Positions 50,389 through 61,057 of a DNA stretch of 64,000 nucleotides are shown one piece after another. Numbering within the stretch: the first letter of the stretch is position 1; each line of letters begins with the position of its first letter. The translations under genes were made by a program, and so were the position numbers. The DNA is from Methanomicrobiales archaeon HGW-Methanomicrobiales-2. Lineage in GTDB: Archaea > Halobacteriota > Methanomicrobia > Methanomicrobiales > Methanoculleaceae. The notes under the pieces were generated by a model, which saw nothing but the letters and a program-made list of their open reading frames with translations, made no database searches and had not been told where the DNA came from. Location: NCBI GenBank assembly GCA_002839645.1, contig PGYL01000019.1, forward strand, positions 1-64,000, written 5' to 3'.

Positions 50389-52788
50389 TCACCGCACCCT
50401 GATCTGGTGCACGATCACCTCGGCCTTCCGGATCAATTCATCCGGGAGTTCCTGCGCCCCTATCTCAACTCTCATCTTGATCTGCGCTGCCAGCTCCGCT
50501 GCCTGTACCTTGGTCTCTCCTGCTGAGTATCTTGCAAGATCTGCTGCATACTTGTAAGCAGCCACCAGATCACCGATCTTCATGCTAATCAGTATGAGGT
50601 CCCCGCAGTAGTAGGCCGACCGCTGGAGGTTGTTTGCCTGGACGCTCTCCTTGAGCGACCCGGCATAGTTCATCTTCAGGTATGCTGCAAGGTCTTTCTG
50701 GAGTTCGGCAACCGACTGATACCGCTGTTCCGGATCTTTCTCAAGACATTTCAGGATGATGGCATCCAGCGGCTGCGCATCGGGGTGAACCACACCAGGA
50801 CGCTCAGGCGTCTTGGTGGCGATTGCCATCCCGATCTCGACCATGCTCTCCCCGGTAAACGGCAACGTGCCGGTGACCAGCTCGTATAGAATGACCCCGA
50901 GTTGCCAGATGTCTGTTCTCGGATCTTTGGCTCTGTTGGCAATCTGCTCCGGAGCGGCGTAGTATGCAGTAAACCCGCCTGATGTGGTGGTAGTTCTCGA
51001 TTGCGTCATTACCTTCGAGAGGCCCCAGTCAGAGATCTTCGGGACGCCGTCCCGGAGCATGATGTTCTGCGGCTTGAGGTCCCGATGCAGGATGCCGCGG
51101 GCATGGGCGTACTTCAGGCCTTCGCAGACGTTGAAGAGCAGCCAGGCCGCGTGATCCGGAGGGATCGGACGTTCCAGGGTTGCCAGGGTTCCGTCACAGA
51201 GTTCCAGCTCGAAGTAAGGGAACGGCATGATGTTGTAGTCGTTGATCCGAACAATGTTCTCGTGGATGAGCGACGTCCAGTTCTGGAGTTCGGCGATGAA
51301 CGACTTGCCTGTGGCTGCATCGAGCGAAATCGGGATCTTGAGAGCGGCCCATGACCCATCGGGCTTCTGCACCTTGAAGACCCGGGCAAAACCACCTTTC
51401 CCCAGGTACTCAGAGGTGGTGTATCGATCTGTCATCTCCGGTGGTAGGCCCTTCGGTGTCACCGGATGTGGGATCGATGATGGGAGGGGGGAACTAGGTG
51501 AGTCGGGCGGTTGTGCTCCCTGGGTCTTAAACCACCCATGTTTGGTGTTCCTCCCGTTCCTCCTTGAGCGGATATAGTACCCTGCGGGAAGTACGAGTGC
51601 AACTATGATCCCGACACTGGCATAAAGGGGGTTTCCGCTGATGTTGAACCACCCGCTGCCTCTCTCCTTCAGAGCATTCGCATCGGTTAGAGCTTCGTTT
51701 GCTATATTAATGCTCTCAACCGCCTTCGAATGCGCCAGCGAATGCTTCCCGGCACTCAGTGAACTTTTTGCCAAGGAGTAGTATTGGACGGCGCTCTCGC
51801 GCTTGGTCATGATGGCGACCACCTGTGGGTCGGTGCCCATAGAACGGTTCTCGACGAAGTAAGTGATCATTCCATCAAGGGACTCGATCGTCGCGGCAGC
51901 GTTCGAGACCTCCTTCTCGGCCCATGCCTTATCGAGAAGTGACTTCGCCTCGTCCATATTCTTCGCGGCGATGGTGATATATTCTGCCACCTGCGACGGA
52001 TTTTCAAACGCGGCGCTGGTGAGCGCCTGACTCGCAGCGTTGTACTTGGTCTGTGCGGCGGAGACATCCACACCCTGTGAGGCCTTGGCGTCGATGTCGG
52101 CCTTTAAATTCTGGAGATTCTTCTGCTGAACAGAGAGAATGCCCATGACTTGGGACGAAATCATGACGTCACGGGTCATACGGTATTCATCCTCCACAAA
52201 CTTATCCCTGAAATGCTCAATCTTGACTACCTCTAACTTCCCAAATGAGGTTGTGGACACGGTACCACGCAGTTGAACTTCGAGCTGGAAATCACCTGTG
52301 CTACCCATCTCGTACCCAAACAAGGTCTGGTAGGCGCCCTCGCGTGTGAGAATGCTGCGCGGATAGTTCCCACTCCGGATGTTGAAATCCCAAGTGGGTT
52401 TCTGCAGTCCGGTACTGAACTCGAGTTTTTCACCGAACCTGTTATTTTGGTCTGTGGAAACCATCTTACCGGAGATCACGTAATGCGCGTTTACCTCCTG
52501 ACCGGGTTGGAGAACGCTGCTATCAGGCTTGAGCTCTTCCTTGATGACTTCAAATCCCGATACCGCCTGCACGACACAGACCAGTGCTATCAGAAAAATG
52601 ATCGATCTACTATATTTGCCCTCTCTACATCGCCTTAATCGCTCAAACCTTGGCTCTGTGTCGCCCTCGAACATATCTGAGCGTTTTTCTTTCGATTTAA
52701 GGGGATCTGCCTTTGTAGCCTTTGCAAGCTCAGGAAGAACAGTGATCCCAGGAGTTTTCTCGATCGCCGTAAGATAGACTCTCCTCAT
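50389..52788 (-). CDS. Membrane Ser/Thr protein kinase with extracytoplasmic N-terminal region (start may be internal)
   Basis: GKGGFARVFKVQ..AALKIP; HRDLKPQNIML; DWG; AAPEQIA; TM LYASVGIIVALVLPAGYYI. Confidence 0.85.
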   Translation of the reverse strand: MRRVYLTAIEKTPGITVLPELAKATKADPLKSKEKRSDMFEGDTEPRFERLRRCREGKYSRSIIFLIALVCVVQAVSGFEVIKEELKPDSSVLQPGQEVNAHYVISGKMVSTDQNNRFGEKLEFSTGLQKPTWDFNIRSGNYPRSILTREGAYQTLFGYEMGSTGDFQLEVQLRGTVSTTSFGKLEVVKIEHFRDKFVEDEYRMTRDVMISSQVMGILSVQQKNLQNLKADIDAKASQGVDVSAAQTKYNAASQALTSAAFENPSQVAEYITIAAKNMDEAKSLLDKAWAEKEVSNAAATIESLDGMITYFVENRSMGTDPQVVAIMTKRESAVQYYSLAKSSLSAGKHSLAHSKAVESINIANEALTDANALKERGSGWFNISGNPLYASVGIIVALVLPAGYYIRSRRNGRNTKHGWFKTQGAQPPDSPSSPLPSSIPHPVTPKGLPPEMTDRYTTSEYLGKGGFARVFKVQKPDGSWAALKIPISLDAATGKSFIAELQNWTSLIHENIVRINDYNIMPFPYFELELCDGTLATLERPIPPDHAAWLLFNVCEGLKYAHARGILHRDLKPQNIMLRDGVPKISDWGLSKVMTQSRTTTTSGGFTAYYAAPEQIANRAKDPRTDIWQLGVILYELVTGTLPFTGESMVEIGMAIATKTPERPGVVHPDAQPLDAIILKCLEKDPEQRYQSVAELQKDLAAYLKMNYAGSLKESVQANNLQRSAYYCGDLILISMKIGDLVAAYKYAADLARYSAGETKVQAAELAAQIKMRVEIGAQELPDELIRKAEVIVHQIRVR

Positions 52789-54875
52789 CGCACCCTCACC
52801 TGATGCACAACCACCTCGGCCTTCTGAACCAGCTCGTCAGGAAGCTCGTGTGCTCCCATCTCAATCCTTAATTTGATCTGCTCGGCCAGCTCGGTTGCCT
52901 GCGCTCGTACGTCCCCTGCCGGGTACCTGGCGAGATCGACCGCATACTTGTAGGCAGCCGTCAGATCGCCGGCCTTCATGCAGATTAACACAAGATCCCC
53001 ACAGTAATAGGCCGACCGATGGAGATCGTTTATTCGAATGCTCTCCTTTAATGAATCAGAATAGTTCGCTTTCAGGTATGTTGCGAGGTCTTTCTGGAGT
53101 TCAACAACGGACTGGTACCGCTGTTTGGGGTTCTTTTCAAGGCACTTCAGGATGATGGCATCTAGCGGCTGTGCGTCAGGGTGAACCGCACCCGGTCGCT
53201 CCGGGACCTTTGTGACGATCGCCATCCCGATCTCGACCATGCTCTCGCCAGTAAACGGCAACCTGCCGGTGACCAGCTCGTAGAGGATCACTCCGAGTTG
53301 CCAGATGTCTGTCCGCTCATCCTTTCGATCGCCGCGGATCTGCTCCGGCGCTGCAAAATGAGCAGTGAATGAGGGTGAAGCAGACAACGAAGCGCTGGAG
53401 ACAACCTTGCTCAACCCCCAGTCAGTTATCTTCGGCACTCCCTCGCTGAGCATGATGTTCTGCGGCTTGAGGTCCCGGTGAACGATGGACCTGGCATGGG
53501 CGTACTTCAGACCCTCACAGATGTTGAGCATGAGCATGGCTGCTTCAGGGGAAGGAACCGGCTTGTCTATGGTTGATAACGACCTGCTACAGTATTCCAT
53601 CTCGATGAACGGGACCGGTAAGATGTTGTAATCGACAACCCTGACGATATTGCGATGATCGAGGTGCACCCAGTTCAGGATCTCGGCAATAAAGGATCTC
53701 CCTGTCGAAGGATCGAGTGCTATCGGGACTTTAACCGCGACGACACTCCCGTCGCTTTTTGTAGCCATAAACACCCGTGCAAACCCACCCTGACCGATGA
53801 GCATGCTCTTCGTGTAGCGTGATGCGAGGCTCGCAGGGATAGCCTGCCGGTCCGGTAGCACCTCTCGATGAGGTAGCGCATCTCCCCCAGTCCTTGGCAG
53901 CTTGTATCGAATCGTCAGGCTGGCACCTTTCCCTTTTTCCGGGGCGTTGAGAATGCGGTCGCCGTCCCGCATCTCCTGATACATGACATCGCAGCAGACC
54001 GGCATGCGGTGATTCGGGCCGGGATACCCTCCCAGGGAGCGGTGGAGTTCACCGGAGTTAACTTCAATCGAAGTTCTTCCAGCGCCCTGCGCGTTTGAAA
54101 AGAGATCTGCAAGTTCTTGCCGGAAGTTGTTCGCGGTAAGCGGTATGGACTGCGCATCAGGCTCGCTCTTCCAACCGCACTGTGATCCGCCAGGTTTCAA
54201 GTTTGCAGATATCCGGTTCAACCGGGTCTCTGCTACGCGAAGTTCGGGATCGATCTTCAGAGCAGTTCCGTAGCAGCGAGCGGCTTCCTGAAGCCTTCCG
54301 AGTTCTTCGAGTGCCCTGCCTTTCCCGTACCATGGCCAGACAAACGTTGGTGAGATGCTGATCACTCTGTCAAAACAGCTCAATGCATCTTCAAATCTCC
54401 CCATTTCAATGAGTGCCATCCCTTTCCCGTTCCATGGCCAGGAGAACGATTTGATCTTCAATGCACGATCGTAACAGGCAATTGCCTGGCTATACTGTCC
54501 AAGTTCTCTGAGAGCATCGCCTTTCCCGTTCCAGGGATATGCATAATCCCGTTTGAGCGAGATTGCCTTTTCATAACTTTTTACCGCTTCCGCATGGCGT
54601 CCCAGGTTTTTCAGTGCGTTTCCACGTGCATTCCAGGCGTAGGAATAACCGGGGCTGAGCTCGACTGCTTTTGAACAGCATTCAAGAGCCTCGTCATAAC
54701 TCCCAAGACTGAGCAGAACGTTGCCTTTGTTATTCCATCCCGGCGCGTAGTTCGGATCAGCATGGATAGCTTTGTCAAAGCAGGCCAGTTTCTGCCGGGG
54801 ATCGAGTGCCCTCTTTCCCTCCTCGATCAGGCGTTTTGCTTCCCCCGTATCCGATTTCTTCCAAAATAATCCCAT
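52785..54875 (-). CDS. TPR-Ser/Thr protein kinase
   Basis: TPR repeats AWNARGNALKNLGRHAEAVKSYEKAISLKRD; HRDLKPQNIMLSEGVPKITDWG; ATGA overlap with next gene. Confidence 0.9.
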   Translation of the reverse strand: MGLFWKKSDTGEAKRLIEEGKRALDPRQKLACFDKAIHADPNYAPGWNNKGNVLLSLGSYDEALECCSKAVELSPGYSYAWNARGNALKNLGRHAEAVKSYEKAISLKRDYAYPWNGKGDALRELGQYSQAIACYDRALKIKSFSWPWNGKGMALIEMGRFEDALSCFDRVISISPTFVWPWYGKGRALEELGRLQEAARCYGTALKIDPELRVAETRLNRISANLKPGGSQCGWKSEPDAQSIPLTANNFRQELADLFSNAQGAGRTSIEVNSGELHRSLGGYPGPNHRMPVCCDVMYQEMRDGDRILNAPEKGKGASLTIRYKLPRTGGDALPHREVLPDRQAIPASLASRYTKSMLIGQGGFARVFMATKSDGSVVAVKVPIALDPSTGRSFIAEILNWVHLDHRNIVRVVDYNILPVPFIEMEYCSRSLSTIDKPVPSPEAAMLMLNICEGLKYAHARSIVHRDLKPQNIMLSEGVPKITDWGLSKVVSSASLSASPSFTAHFAAPEQIRGDRKDERTDIWQLGVILYELVTGRLPFTGESMVEIGMAIVTKVPERPGAVHPDAQPLDAIILKCLEKNPKQRYQSVVELQKDLATYLKANYSDSLKESIRINDLHRSAYYCGDLVLICMKAGDLTAAYKYAVDLARYPAGDVRAQATELAEQIKLRIEMGAHELPDELVQKAEVVVHQVRVR

Positions 54876-55360
54876 TTTTATCCCCGGTTTCCGTACCCCG
54901 CGCATCAGCAGAGGTTATTATCGTCATTGCAGCGAGAGATGGCGATCAACAAACCGATGTGGGCGAGATAGCATGAACATTTCGGTTTTTCATTCAGGGC
55001 TCCGGCAGGTTACTGATGATTCCCGCTCTGCTAACAAAGCCTAGTAGGAATACTCGACTGGATGACAGGTGTTCTGTAAACCCTCTGTAACGCAATCTCC
55101 TAAGACCATCATGGCGCGGTTAAGCCTCCGATCCGACGCAACGAGGAGGAGAACACCAGGAGAAAGTATTTGGAGGGGGAAACAGAATGATCAACCAAGG
55201 GGACAGGGCTCAGGTGAACTGCAGAAAGTGCAGGACATCTCTCGGGTGCTCGCCGTTACAATACGGTCGTCCGGGAGATACGATACTTCCGGCGCAACTA
55301 CCGGGATAGGCACTATCTCGCCGTTGAAGGCAACCCAGCCGTAAGTAACCGGATCGTTAT

Positions 55361-57136
55361 ATGGTGGTAGCCATGGCAGAAAGCGCCTATCACTGGAGAA
55401 AGAAGGGTGATACATATAAGAGACAGGGACACTTAGAGGAGGCGATCCGTTGCTACGATGTGGGCCTCTTGATGAATTCGTCAGATCCGTTCCTGTGGTA
55501 CGGCAAAGGGAATGCCCTATACAAAATGGGAAATTATACAGCGGCTATTGAGTGCCAGGATCGGGCACTGGCCCTGAATCCCCGCCTTGATCGTCCGTGG
55601 TATGATAAGGGGAACATCTTCAGGGATATGGGGGATTATGCTGAAGCCCTCCATTGTTACGACAGCGCAATTACGATGGCTCCAAAGCCGGCTTACCCCT
55701 GGTACGGCAAAGGGACCACGTACCATCGTATGGGCAATTATGATGAGGCCCTTCTCTGTTATGACCGCGCAATCGCCCTGGACTCACATCTTGGAAAACC
55801 CTGGCTCATGAAAGGTGATATCTATGCCGATACAGGGGCGCGGGCTCGGGCAATGGAGTGCTATCAGAAGGCAGTCGCCATAGAGCCAGGCCTCTATGAA
55901 GCGGAAGGCCGGATCAGAGAATTGAAGGCAAAACTTCAGGAAACTCCTTTCCCCCCGAAAACTGCACGGCCCGACTCCGGCAAGGGTGCGCCTCCGTCAC
56001 TTGCATCACGGTATGAGCAGATGCATCTGATCGGCGAGGGAGGATTTGCCGCCGTGTATCAGGCACGGCGCCGCTCCGATGGAAAGATGGTAGCCGTTAA
56101 AATTCCGCGCATCGATGAAAAGAACAGCAGTCTGTTCATCAAGGAAGTCGCCGCCTGGTACAACCTTCGTCACCCGAATATCGTCACCCTCTACCATGCG
56201 GATATCTACCCCGTGCCCCTGATCGAGATGGAATACGTCGGCGGATACACCGAAGGAGATGTCCACGTTGAAGACATGGATACGCTCCCAAAACCCGTCC
56301 CTGTAATGCGGGCTTTGGATCTGGCCCGAAACATTGCCGCCGGCCTGATCCATGCTCACCATAAGGGCATCTACCACCTGGATCTCAAACCCCAGAATGT
56401 TCTGCTTGACCGTGAGGGAAACCCCAAGGTTACCGACTTCGGGCTTGCCGGGATCGGGGCGAGGAGCTCCCTCTCCATGCAGGTGGGGTTCAGCCCGCTC
56501 TATGCGGCGCCGGAACAGATTGATCCGGCGACGTTCGGGAAGCCCGATGCAAGGACAGACATCTACCTCCTCGGTATGATCCTCTACGAACTCCTGACCG
56601 GTAAAGTGCCCTACGAAGGGTCGTCGCCCACGGCACTCTTCGGTATGATCCTGTCGAGCAACACCCGGATACTTCTCCCGTCGATTCACAACCCGGCCCT
56701 CCGGGCATATGACGGTCTCTTCGAGAAACTGCTCGCCAGGAAAAAAGAGGACCGCTTCCAGACTGCTGAAGAGTTTGTCGATGCACTTGATGCTCTCACA
56801 GATCTTGAATCGCTTACCCTTGACAGGATGGCCGAAGAACTAAAAGAGAGCCTTCTAGTCAGCTCGAGTCCCGATGAGATCCGGCGCCTGACGCAGAATC
56901 TGGTGAGGGTAACCGCGGATCTTGCCCTCATCCATGCCCGGTCTAACAACCAGGCGGAACTTCTCTGTGCCCTGACTGACCTGGGATACTTCACCGAAGC
57001 TTACCGGGAGCACCTAGATCAGGTATGTCAGGGGATCGAATACATGATCACCGAAGGCATCTCGATCCAGAGTGACCGTATTGAGATGTTGAGGGTGCTC
57101 TGCAGGAATATTGAGCGGGAGAACGGAACGGCATAA
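55361..57136 (+). CDS. TPR-Ser/Thr protein kinase (start may be 55373)
   Basis: TPR repeats; IGEGGFAAVYQARRRSDGKMVAVKIPR; YHLDLKPQNVLL; DFG; APEQID. Confidence 0.9.
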   Translation: MVVAMAESAYHWRKKGDTYKRQGHLEEAIRCYDVGLLMNSSDPFLWYGKGNALYKMGNYTAAIECQDRALALNPRLDRPWYDKGNIFRDMGDYAEALHCYDSAITMAPKPAYPWYGKGTTYHRMGNYDEALLCYDRAIALDSHLGKPWLMKGDIYADTGARARAMECYQKAVAIEPGLYEAEGRIRELKAKLQETPFPPKTARPDSGKGAPPSLASRYEQMHLIGEGGFAAVYQARRRSDGKMVAVKIPRIDEKNSSLFIKEVAAWYNLRHPNIVTLYHADIYPVPLIEMEYVGGYTEGDVHVEDMDTLPKPVPVMRALDLARNIAAGLIHAHHKGIYHLDLKPQNVLLDREGNPKVTDFGLAGIGARSSLSMQVGFSPLYAAPEQIDPATFGKPDARTDIYLLGMILYELLTGKVPYEGSSPTALFGMILSSNTRILLPSIHNPALRAYDGLFEKLLARKKEDRFQTAEEFVDALDALTDLESLTLDRMAEELKESLLVSSSPDEIRRLTQNLVRVTADLALIHARSNNQAELLCALTDLGYFTEAYREHLDQVCQGIEYMITEGISIQSDRIEMLRVLCRNIERENGTA

Positions 57137-57261
57137 GGAGATCGACCTCTAAACCCGGGCCGGGAGATTCCAGTGATGAGCCCGGAAAAATGTTATTGCA
57201 GGTGACTGCTGGTTTTTCCCAATAAACAGCAATTCTGGCCGATTCTTTTTACAGAACCTCG

Positions 57262-58509
57262 TCACCGCACCCTCACCGGGTGTGCGATCACCTCGTTCGC
57301 CCATACATCGACAATGTTTTTGCACATCTTCTCCGCTCTCTGCGCCTTTATTTCCAGCATACTCCCTCCCATTCCATCGTCGATATCCAGTGCGTTCAAT
57401 TGTTTGACCAGTCCGACAAGTCTCTCGCTGACACCCATCTTATCCAGCGCATCTTCCAGAACATACAGTTTGAAATTAACGTCCTCGAACTGCTTCGTGC
57501 GGCAACAGGTATCGATCTCCTGGATCAGCCGGAAGGTGTGCAGGTAACTCAGAACCGTTTTATGATCGTACCGCTGCATTAACGCGTTCTCGGTGTATTT
57601 TAGGGCTATTCCTGGGTTCTGTCGTATGGCCACCCCAAGCGTCGCCACATCGCAGGAGTGCTGGTACTGTTTCTCCCGGATCTCCACCTCAGCATCGCTG
57701 GTGATGAACCGGCCCTTGATGCTATGGGAGACCCCGCAGGCCTCCGAGCCCAGTCGGATGTATACCCGCCGTGACCCGCCGCGAGGGATCACAATTCCGC
57801 GATTGTGAGGGACTCCAAAGGTCGACAGCTGTAACCAGGGTTTTGGGTTGCTGACCTGGAGGCGCACCTGCTCGTCGCTTCCTTCGATTACGGTCTCAAG
57901 AATCTGAAGCGTTGATGAAGATTCCAGCTCTATCCCCCACTCGTCGAGGGGGTGGTTGCCGTGGTTATGTACACAGATAACCAGCCAGTAGGAGAAGGGG
58001 TCATGGCAGTTGATCCAGTCTCTGACGTTGACGAGCTGGCGGGAGGAGGAGATGGCGAAGTCCCGGATTAGAGGATCATAGATGGTGCGCTCGATGGTGA
58101 TCGATGGGTGTGCCGTCATCGATTCAACTGGCTGTGCAGGGAGCTCAGGTGATTGGATTCCTTTTGTTTTGGGTGGTTCATCTTGATTTTCTTCGCTTGT
58201 TGAGCGGATGAGATACACTGAATAGAGGATGATCGACCCTACCAAAATCGCGATTACTATCGCCAACGATTCGATGCGTATTCCCATTATTGCCAAAACA
58301 CCCAACGCAATCAGGATTACCACGTATGAAAACCCTTCACCCTTGTTTATTGCTTGGATGATGACGGCAACTACCACCAGTCCGATAAGCGTGGATACTT
58401 CCGCAAAAAATGGCACGGATGGCAAGGGTGATCTCAATATAGCCAAAACAATCAGCACAACCGGAAGTGCCACAGCGACAATTTTTAGAGATACTGTTCG
58501 CCAGGCCAT
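57262..58509 (-). CDS. Membrane protein with C-terminal helical domain (paralog of 63699..64000)
   Basis: N-terminal TMs; C-term YLHTFRLIQEIDTCCRTKQFEDVNFKLYVLEDALDKMGVSERLVGLVKQLNALDIDDGMGGSMLEIKAQRAEKMCKNIVDVW. Confidence 0.7.
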   Translation of the reverse strand: MAWRTVSLKIVAVALPVVLIVLAILRSPLPSVPFFAEVSTLIGLVVVAVIIQAINKGEGFSYVVILIALGVLAIMGIRIESLAIVIAILVGSIILYSVYLIRSTSEENQDEPPKTKGIQSPELPAQPVESMTAHPSITIERTIYDPLIRDFAISSSRQLVNVRDWINCHDPFSYWLVICVHNHGNHPLDEWGIELESSSTLQILETVIEGSDEQVRLQVSNPKPWLQLSTFGVPHNRGIVIPRGGSRRVYIRLGSEACGVSHSIKGRFITSDAEVEIREKQYQHSCDVATLGVAIRQNPGIALKYTENALMQRYDHKTVLSYLHTFRLIQEIDTCCRTKQFEDVNFKLYVLEDALDKMGVSERLVGLVKQLNALDIDDGMGGSMLEIKAQRAEKMCKNIVDVWANEVIAHPVRVR

Positions 58510-58788
58510 GCTACTACCCTCGTAATGCACAGGTACGTTGCCAGCAGGAAATGGATTCGAAGATCGCTACCCACAGGGGGTTTGAGCGTAGATCGGGGAG
58601 ACTAAATCAGCAAAAACCGATCCTATGCATTAATAGCCGTTTACAGTAGCGCATGATAAACATGCCGCTATTATACTGCCCCGAGCTCCGGGAGCGGAGG
58701 CAATCTCATGCTTTTGCGAGATTGTCTCCGGCGTTTCAGGCCGGCCAGACCCGGCGAAAAAATAACGCACCTTATTCAGGTCCACAAC

Positions 58789-60462
58789 CTACCCCCGCAT
58801 CATCACCAGGCCAACACCCTCAACGAACTGAACCTCACCCCCCATCTCGGTGGCGCAATCATAGAACGCAGACTTCATCAGGGACCCGTTCCCGAGGGCC
58901 TTCTGAATATCATCAAAAACGACATGATCCCTCAGTTTCAGGGCGTCAAGCATCGCCTTCTCCACGTCACGCCTGACCTTTGCCACCTTCTCAGAATCAA
59001 TCTCCAGTTCGCAGATATCGGAGAAGGCCTGCGCGGTCTCATCGGCCGGGTTGAAGGCGAGGTCGCCGGTCTCCATATCGAGGAGGAGGACAGAGAGGTA
59101 TTTTGAGATGAAATTGCGATGGAACTGCTCACTGTCGATGAAGTCCCGCACCCGCCGCTCGAATCCAGTCGGGGATGCCAGGCAGAGAACGGTGACGATT
59201 CCGGATGAGCGTGTCTGGTCCCGCATATCAGCGAGCATGGCCGTCACATCATCCTGGGCGAGAGGATCGCAGTCATAGCCCAGATCGGCATACCTCTCTA
59301 TCCGCGACGCATAGCACGCATCGAAGACGTATTGTTTCTTTCTCCCTAGGAGCCTCTTCTCCACGAGACGGATGGTGAGAGAGCGGTTCTCAGGCAGTAC
59401 CTTCTTCCTGGCCTCGCCGGCGTATCCTGCGGAGGTGCCCCTGTTCTCCTCGATCCCCTCCACATAAAACGCCCTCCCCCCGATCACCGGGGAATCCCCG
59501 ATCTTTCTCTCCATCCTCCCGATGAAGGTCAGCTCGTACTGTTTTGCCTCTCCGGCACTGACGTACCTGCTCCGCTCGCCCTGACCGTTGCCCTTCAACG
59601 CTCTCATAGCAGCTTCGATCCGCTGCTCCCGGGATGTGAGGGCCTCCTCTGCCACCCTGATTGCTTGCTCCTGCACGACCAGGTTGTCACGAGCCGCCCT
59701 GGCATCTTCCTCAATCTTGCGGGCAGACGCCATGGTCCCCTGTGCCTCTTCTTCTCTCCGGATAACCTCCCGCTCCTGATCGCGAAGAATAGCTTCCTTC
59801 TCCTTCAGTCTCCGGGACTGGGCCTCTTTCTCTGCCTCAACCTCTGACCGGACACTCTTCTCCCGGCTCTGTGCCTCATCCTTCCAGGTGGCGATCAGGC
59901 CTCCGAGCCAGTCCAGTTCAGTCACTGCTTCGGCAACAGCCGCATTGGCCTTGCCTTTGTAGCCCCCCCACCGCTTCTTCAGGTAACCCCTGAGCGTCAG
60001 GCGAATCTCCGTATTCTCAAGGGATGCATCGACCCAGGAGTCCATCTCGATGTAGTAATCATGAAGCAGCGAAAGAAGGTTTTCGTCCTGCCGGATGAGC
60101 CGTTTTTTGATGTCGTTCACGGTCAGGAGTTCAAAGACGTTGTATCGCTCGACCCTCTCATAGAGTCCGAGCTCTTCATCAGAAAAGATCCTTACTGCAT
60201 CAAACGACTCCCCGTTGGCCTTCACACTGACTGCAAGGGCGACGAGGGCAGCATCGAACTGCGAACGGAAATGGGAATCCAGATCCCTCAAGAATGTGCC
60301 ACATTCTCCGTCCTGGTACCGGTCAAAGTTCGTTCGGATCTGGTTCCAGAGTTCAATCCTTCGCTCAAATGTCTCATACCTGATCTGCGGCCCGGCCTTC
60401 AGAACCCGTTTTGCCGGCAATAGTAACTTCTTAATGCACTCGATATCTCCTTCTTCGAACAT
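58789..60462 (-). CDS. Uncharacterised coiled-coil protein
   Basis: 557 aa; central coiled coil EVEAEKEAQSRRLKEKEAILRDQEREVIRREEEAQ; C-terminal alpha/beta and possible winged-helix end. Confidence 0.7.
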   Translation of the reverse strand: MFEEGDIECIKKLLLPAKRVLKAGPQIRYETFERRIELWNQIRTNFDRYQDGECGTFLRDLDSHFRSQFDAALVALAVSVKANGESFDAVRIFSDEELGLYERVERYNVFELLTVNDIKKRLIRQDENLLSLLHDYYIEMDSWVDASLENTEIRLTLRGYLKKRWGGYKGKANAAVAEAVTELDWLGGLIATWKDEAQSREKSVRSEVEAEKEAQSRRLKEKEAILRDQEREVIRREEEAQGTMASARKIEEDARAARDNLVVQEQAIRVAEEALTSREQRIEAAMRALKGNGQGERSRYVSAGEAKQYELTFIGRMERKIGDSPVIGGRAFYVEGIEENRGTSAGYAGEARKKVLPENRSLTIRLVEKRLLGRKKQYVFDACYASRIERYADLGYDCDPLAQDDVTAMLADMRDQTRSSGIVTVLCLASPTGFERRVRDFIDSEQFHRNFISKYLSVLLLDMETGDLAFNPADETAQAFSDICELEIDSEKVAKVRRDVEKAMLDALKLRDHVVFDDIQKALGNGSLMKSAFYDCATEMGGEVQFVEGVGLVMMRG

Positions 60463-60978
60463 CTAATCATCCCCGAGAAATACCTCCATCTCCTCGCTGA
60501 TCTTTTCTGCAAGAAACTCCACGATCTCGCCGTAACCCAGGATGGTGATCAGAACATCCGTAGTCCCGTTGCCTTTCAGGGTAATCTCAATGGAGGCCTG
60601 CCCCTTTTTTGTGGTAACAAAATACTTCTTCGTGTTCCCCGTCCTGTAGTCATACCCTGCATTGATCTTGCTCATCAGGTAGGATAGAAACTTTTCGAGG
60701 ACCTCGATCTCTTCCTTGCTCTCGTAACGCAATCTTCTTGTCTTCTCCTCCACCTCAGGGTGATACTCCTCCATCCGGTAGACCTCAACCTTTCTTCTAT
60801 CACCCTCGATACGGGAATAGAGGTCTTCAAGAAATTCATCGATGTTTGCTCCTTTGAAGACCATCGCCGTCCCTTTTGGCTTAGAAATCTCTGCTCTGTC
60901 CCCCCACCGTTCAATTGCGTAATCTATACGTTTTCTCTCCGCATCAGATTCATAATCCACAATCAGGAGATACCCCAT
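60463..60978 (-). CDS. Uncharacterised protein
   Basis: MGYLLIVDYESDAERKRIDYAIERWGDRAEISKPKGTAMVFKGANIDEFLEDLYSRIEGDRRKVEVYRMEE; abuts 58789..60462. Confidence 0.65.
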   Translation of the reverse strand: MGYLLIVDYESDAERKRIDYAIERWGDRAEISKPKGTAMVFKGANIDEFLEDLYSRIEGDRRKVEVYRMEEYHPEVEEKTRRLRYESKEEIEVLEKFLSYLMSKINAGYDYRTGNTKKYFVTTKKGQASIEITLKGNGTTDVLITILGYGEIVEFLAEKISEEMEVFLGDD

Positions 60979-61015
60979 TGACCTCTCATTTTGGGTTTTC
61001 ACCTATATAGGGTTT

Positions 61016-61057
61016 TCTCCATTCCGGAGATTATTTAACTCCATATCCACATTGGAG
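61016..61057. promoter_or_regulatory. Divergent promoter with two CTCC-N-GGAG dyads
   Basis: TCTCC-attcc-GGAGA (61016-61030) and CTCCA-n9-TGGAG (61039-61057); AT-rich TATA-like stretches nearby. Confidence 0.5.

Noticed and set aside
55069-55415. Opposing short ORFs between divergent kinases
   Set aside because: Both strands give some protein-like text but no start/RBS or family match; left as intergenic
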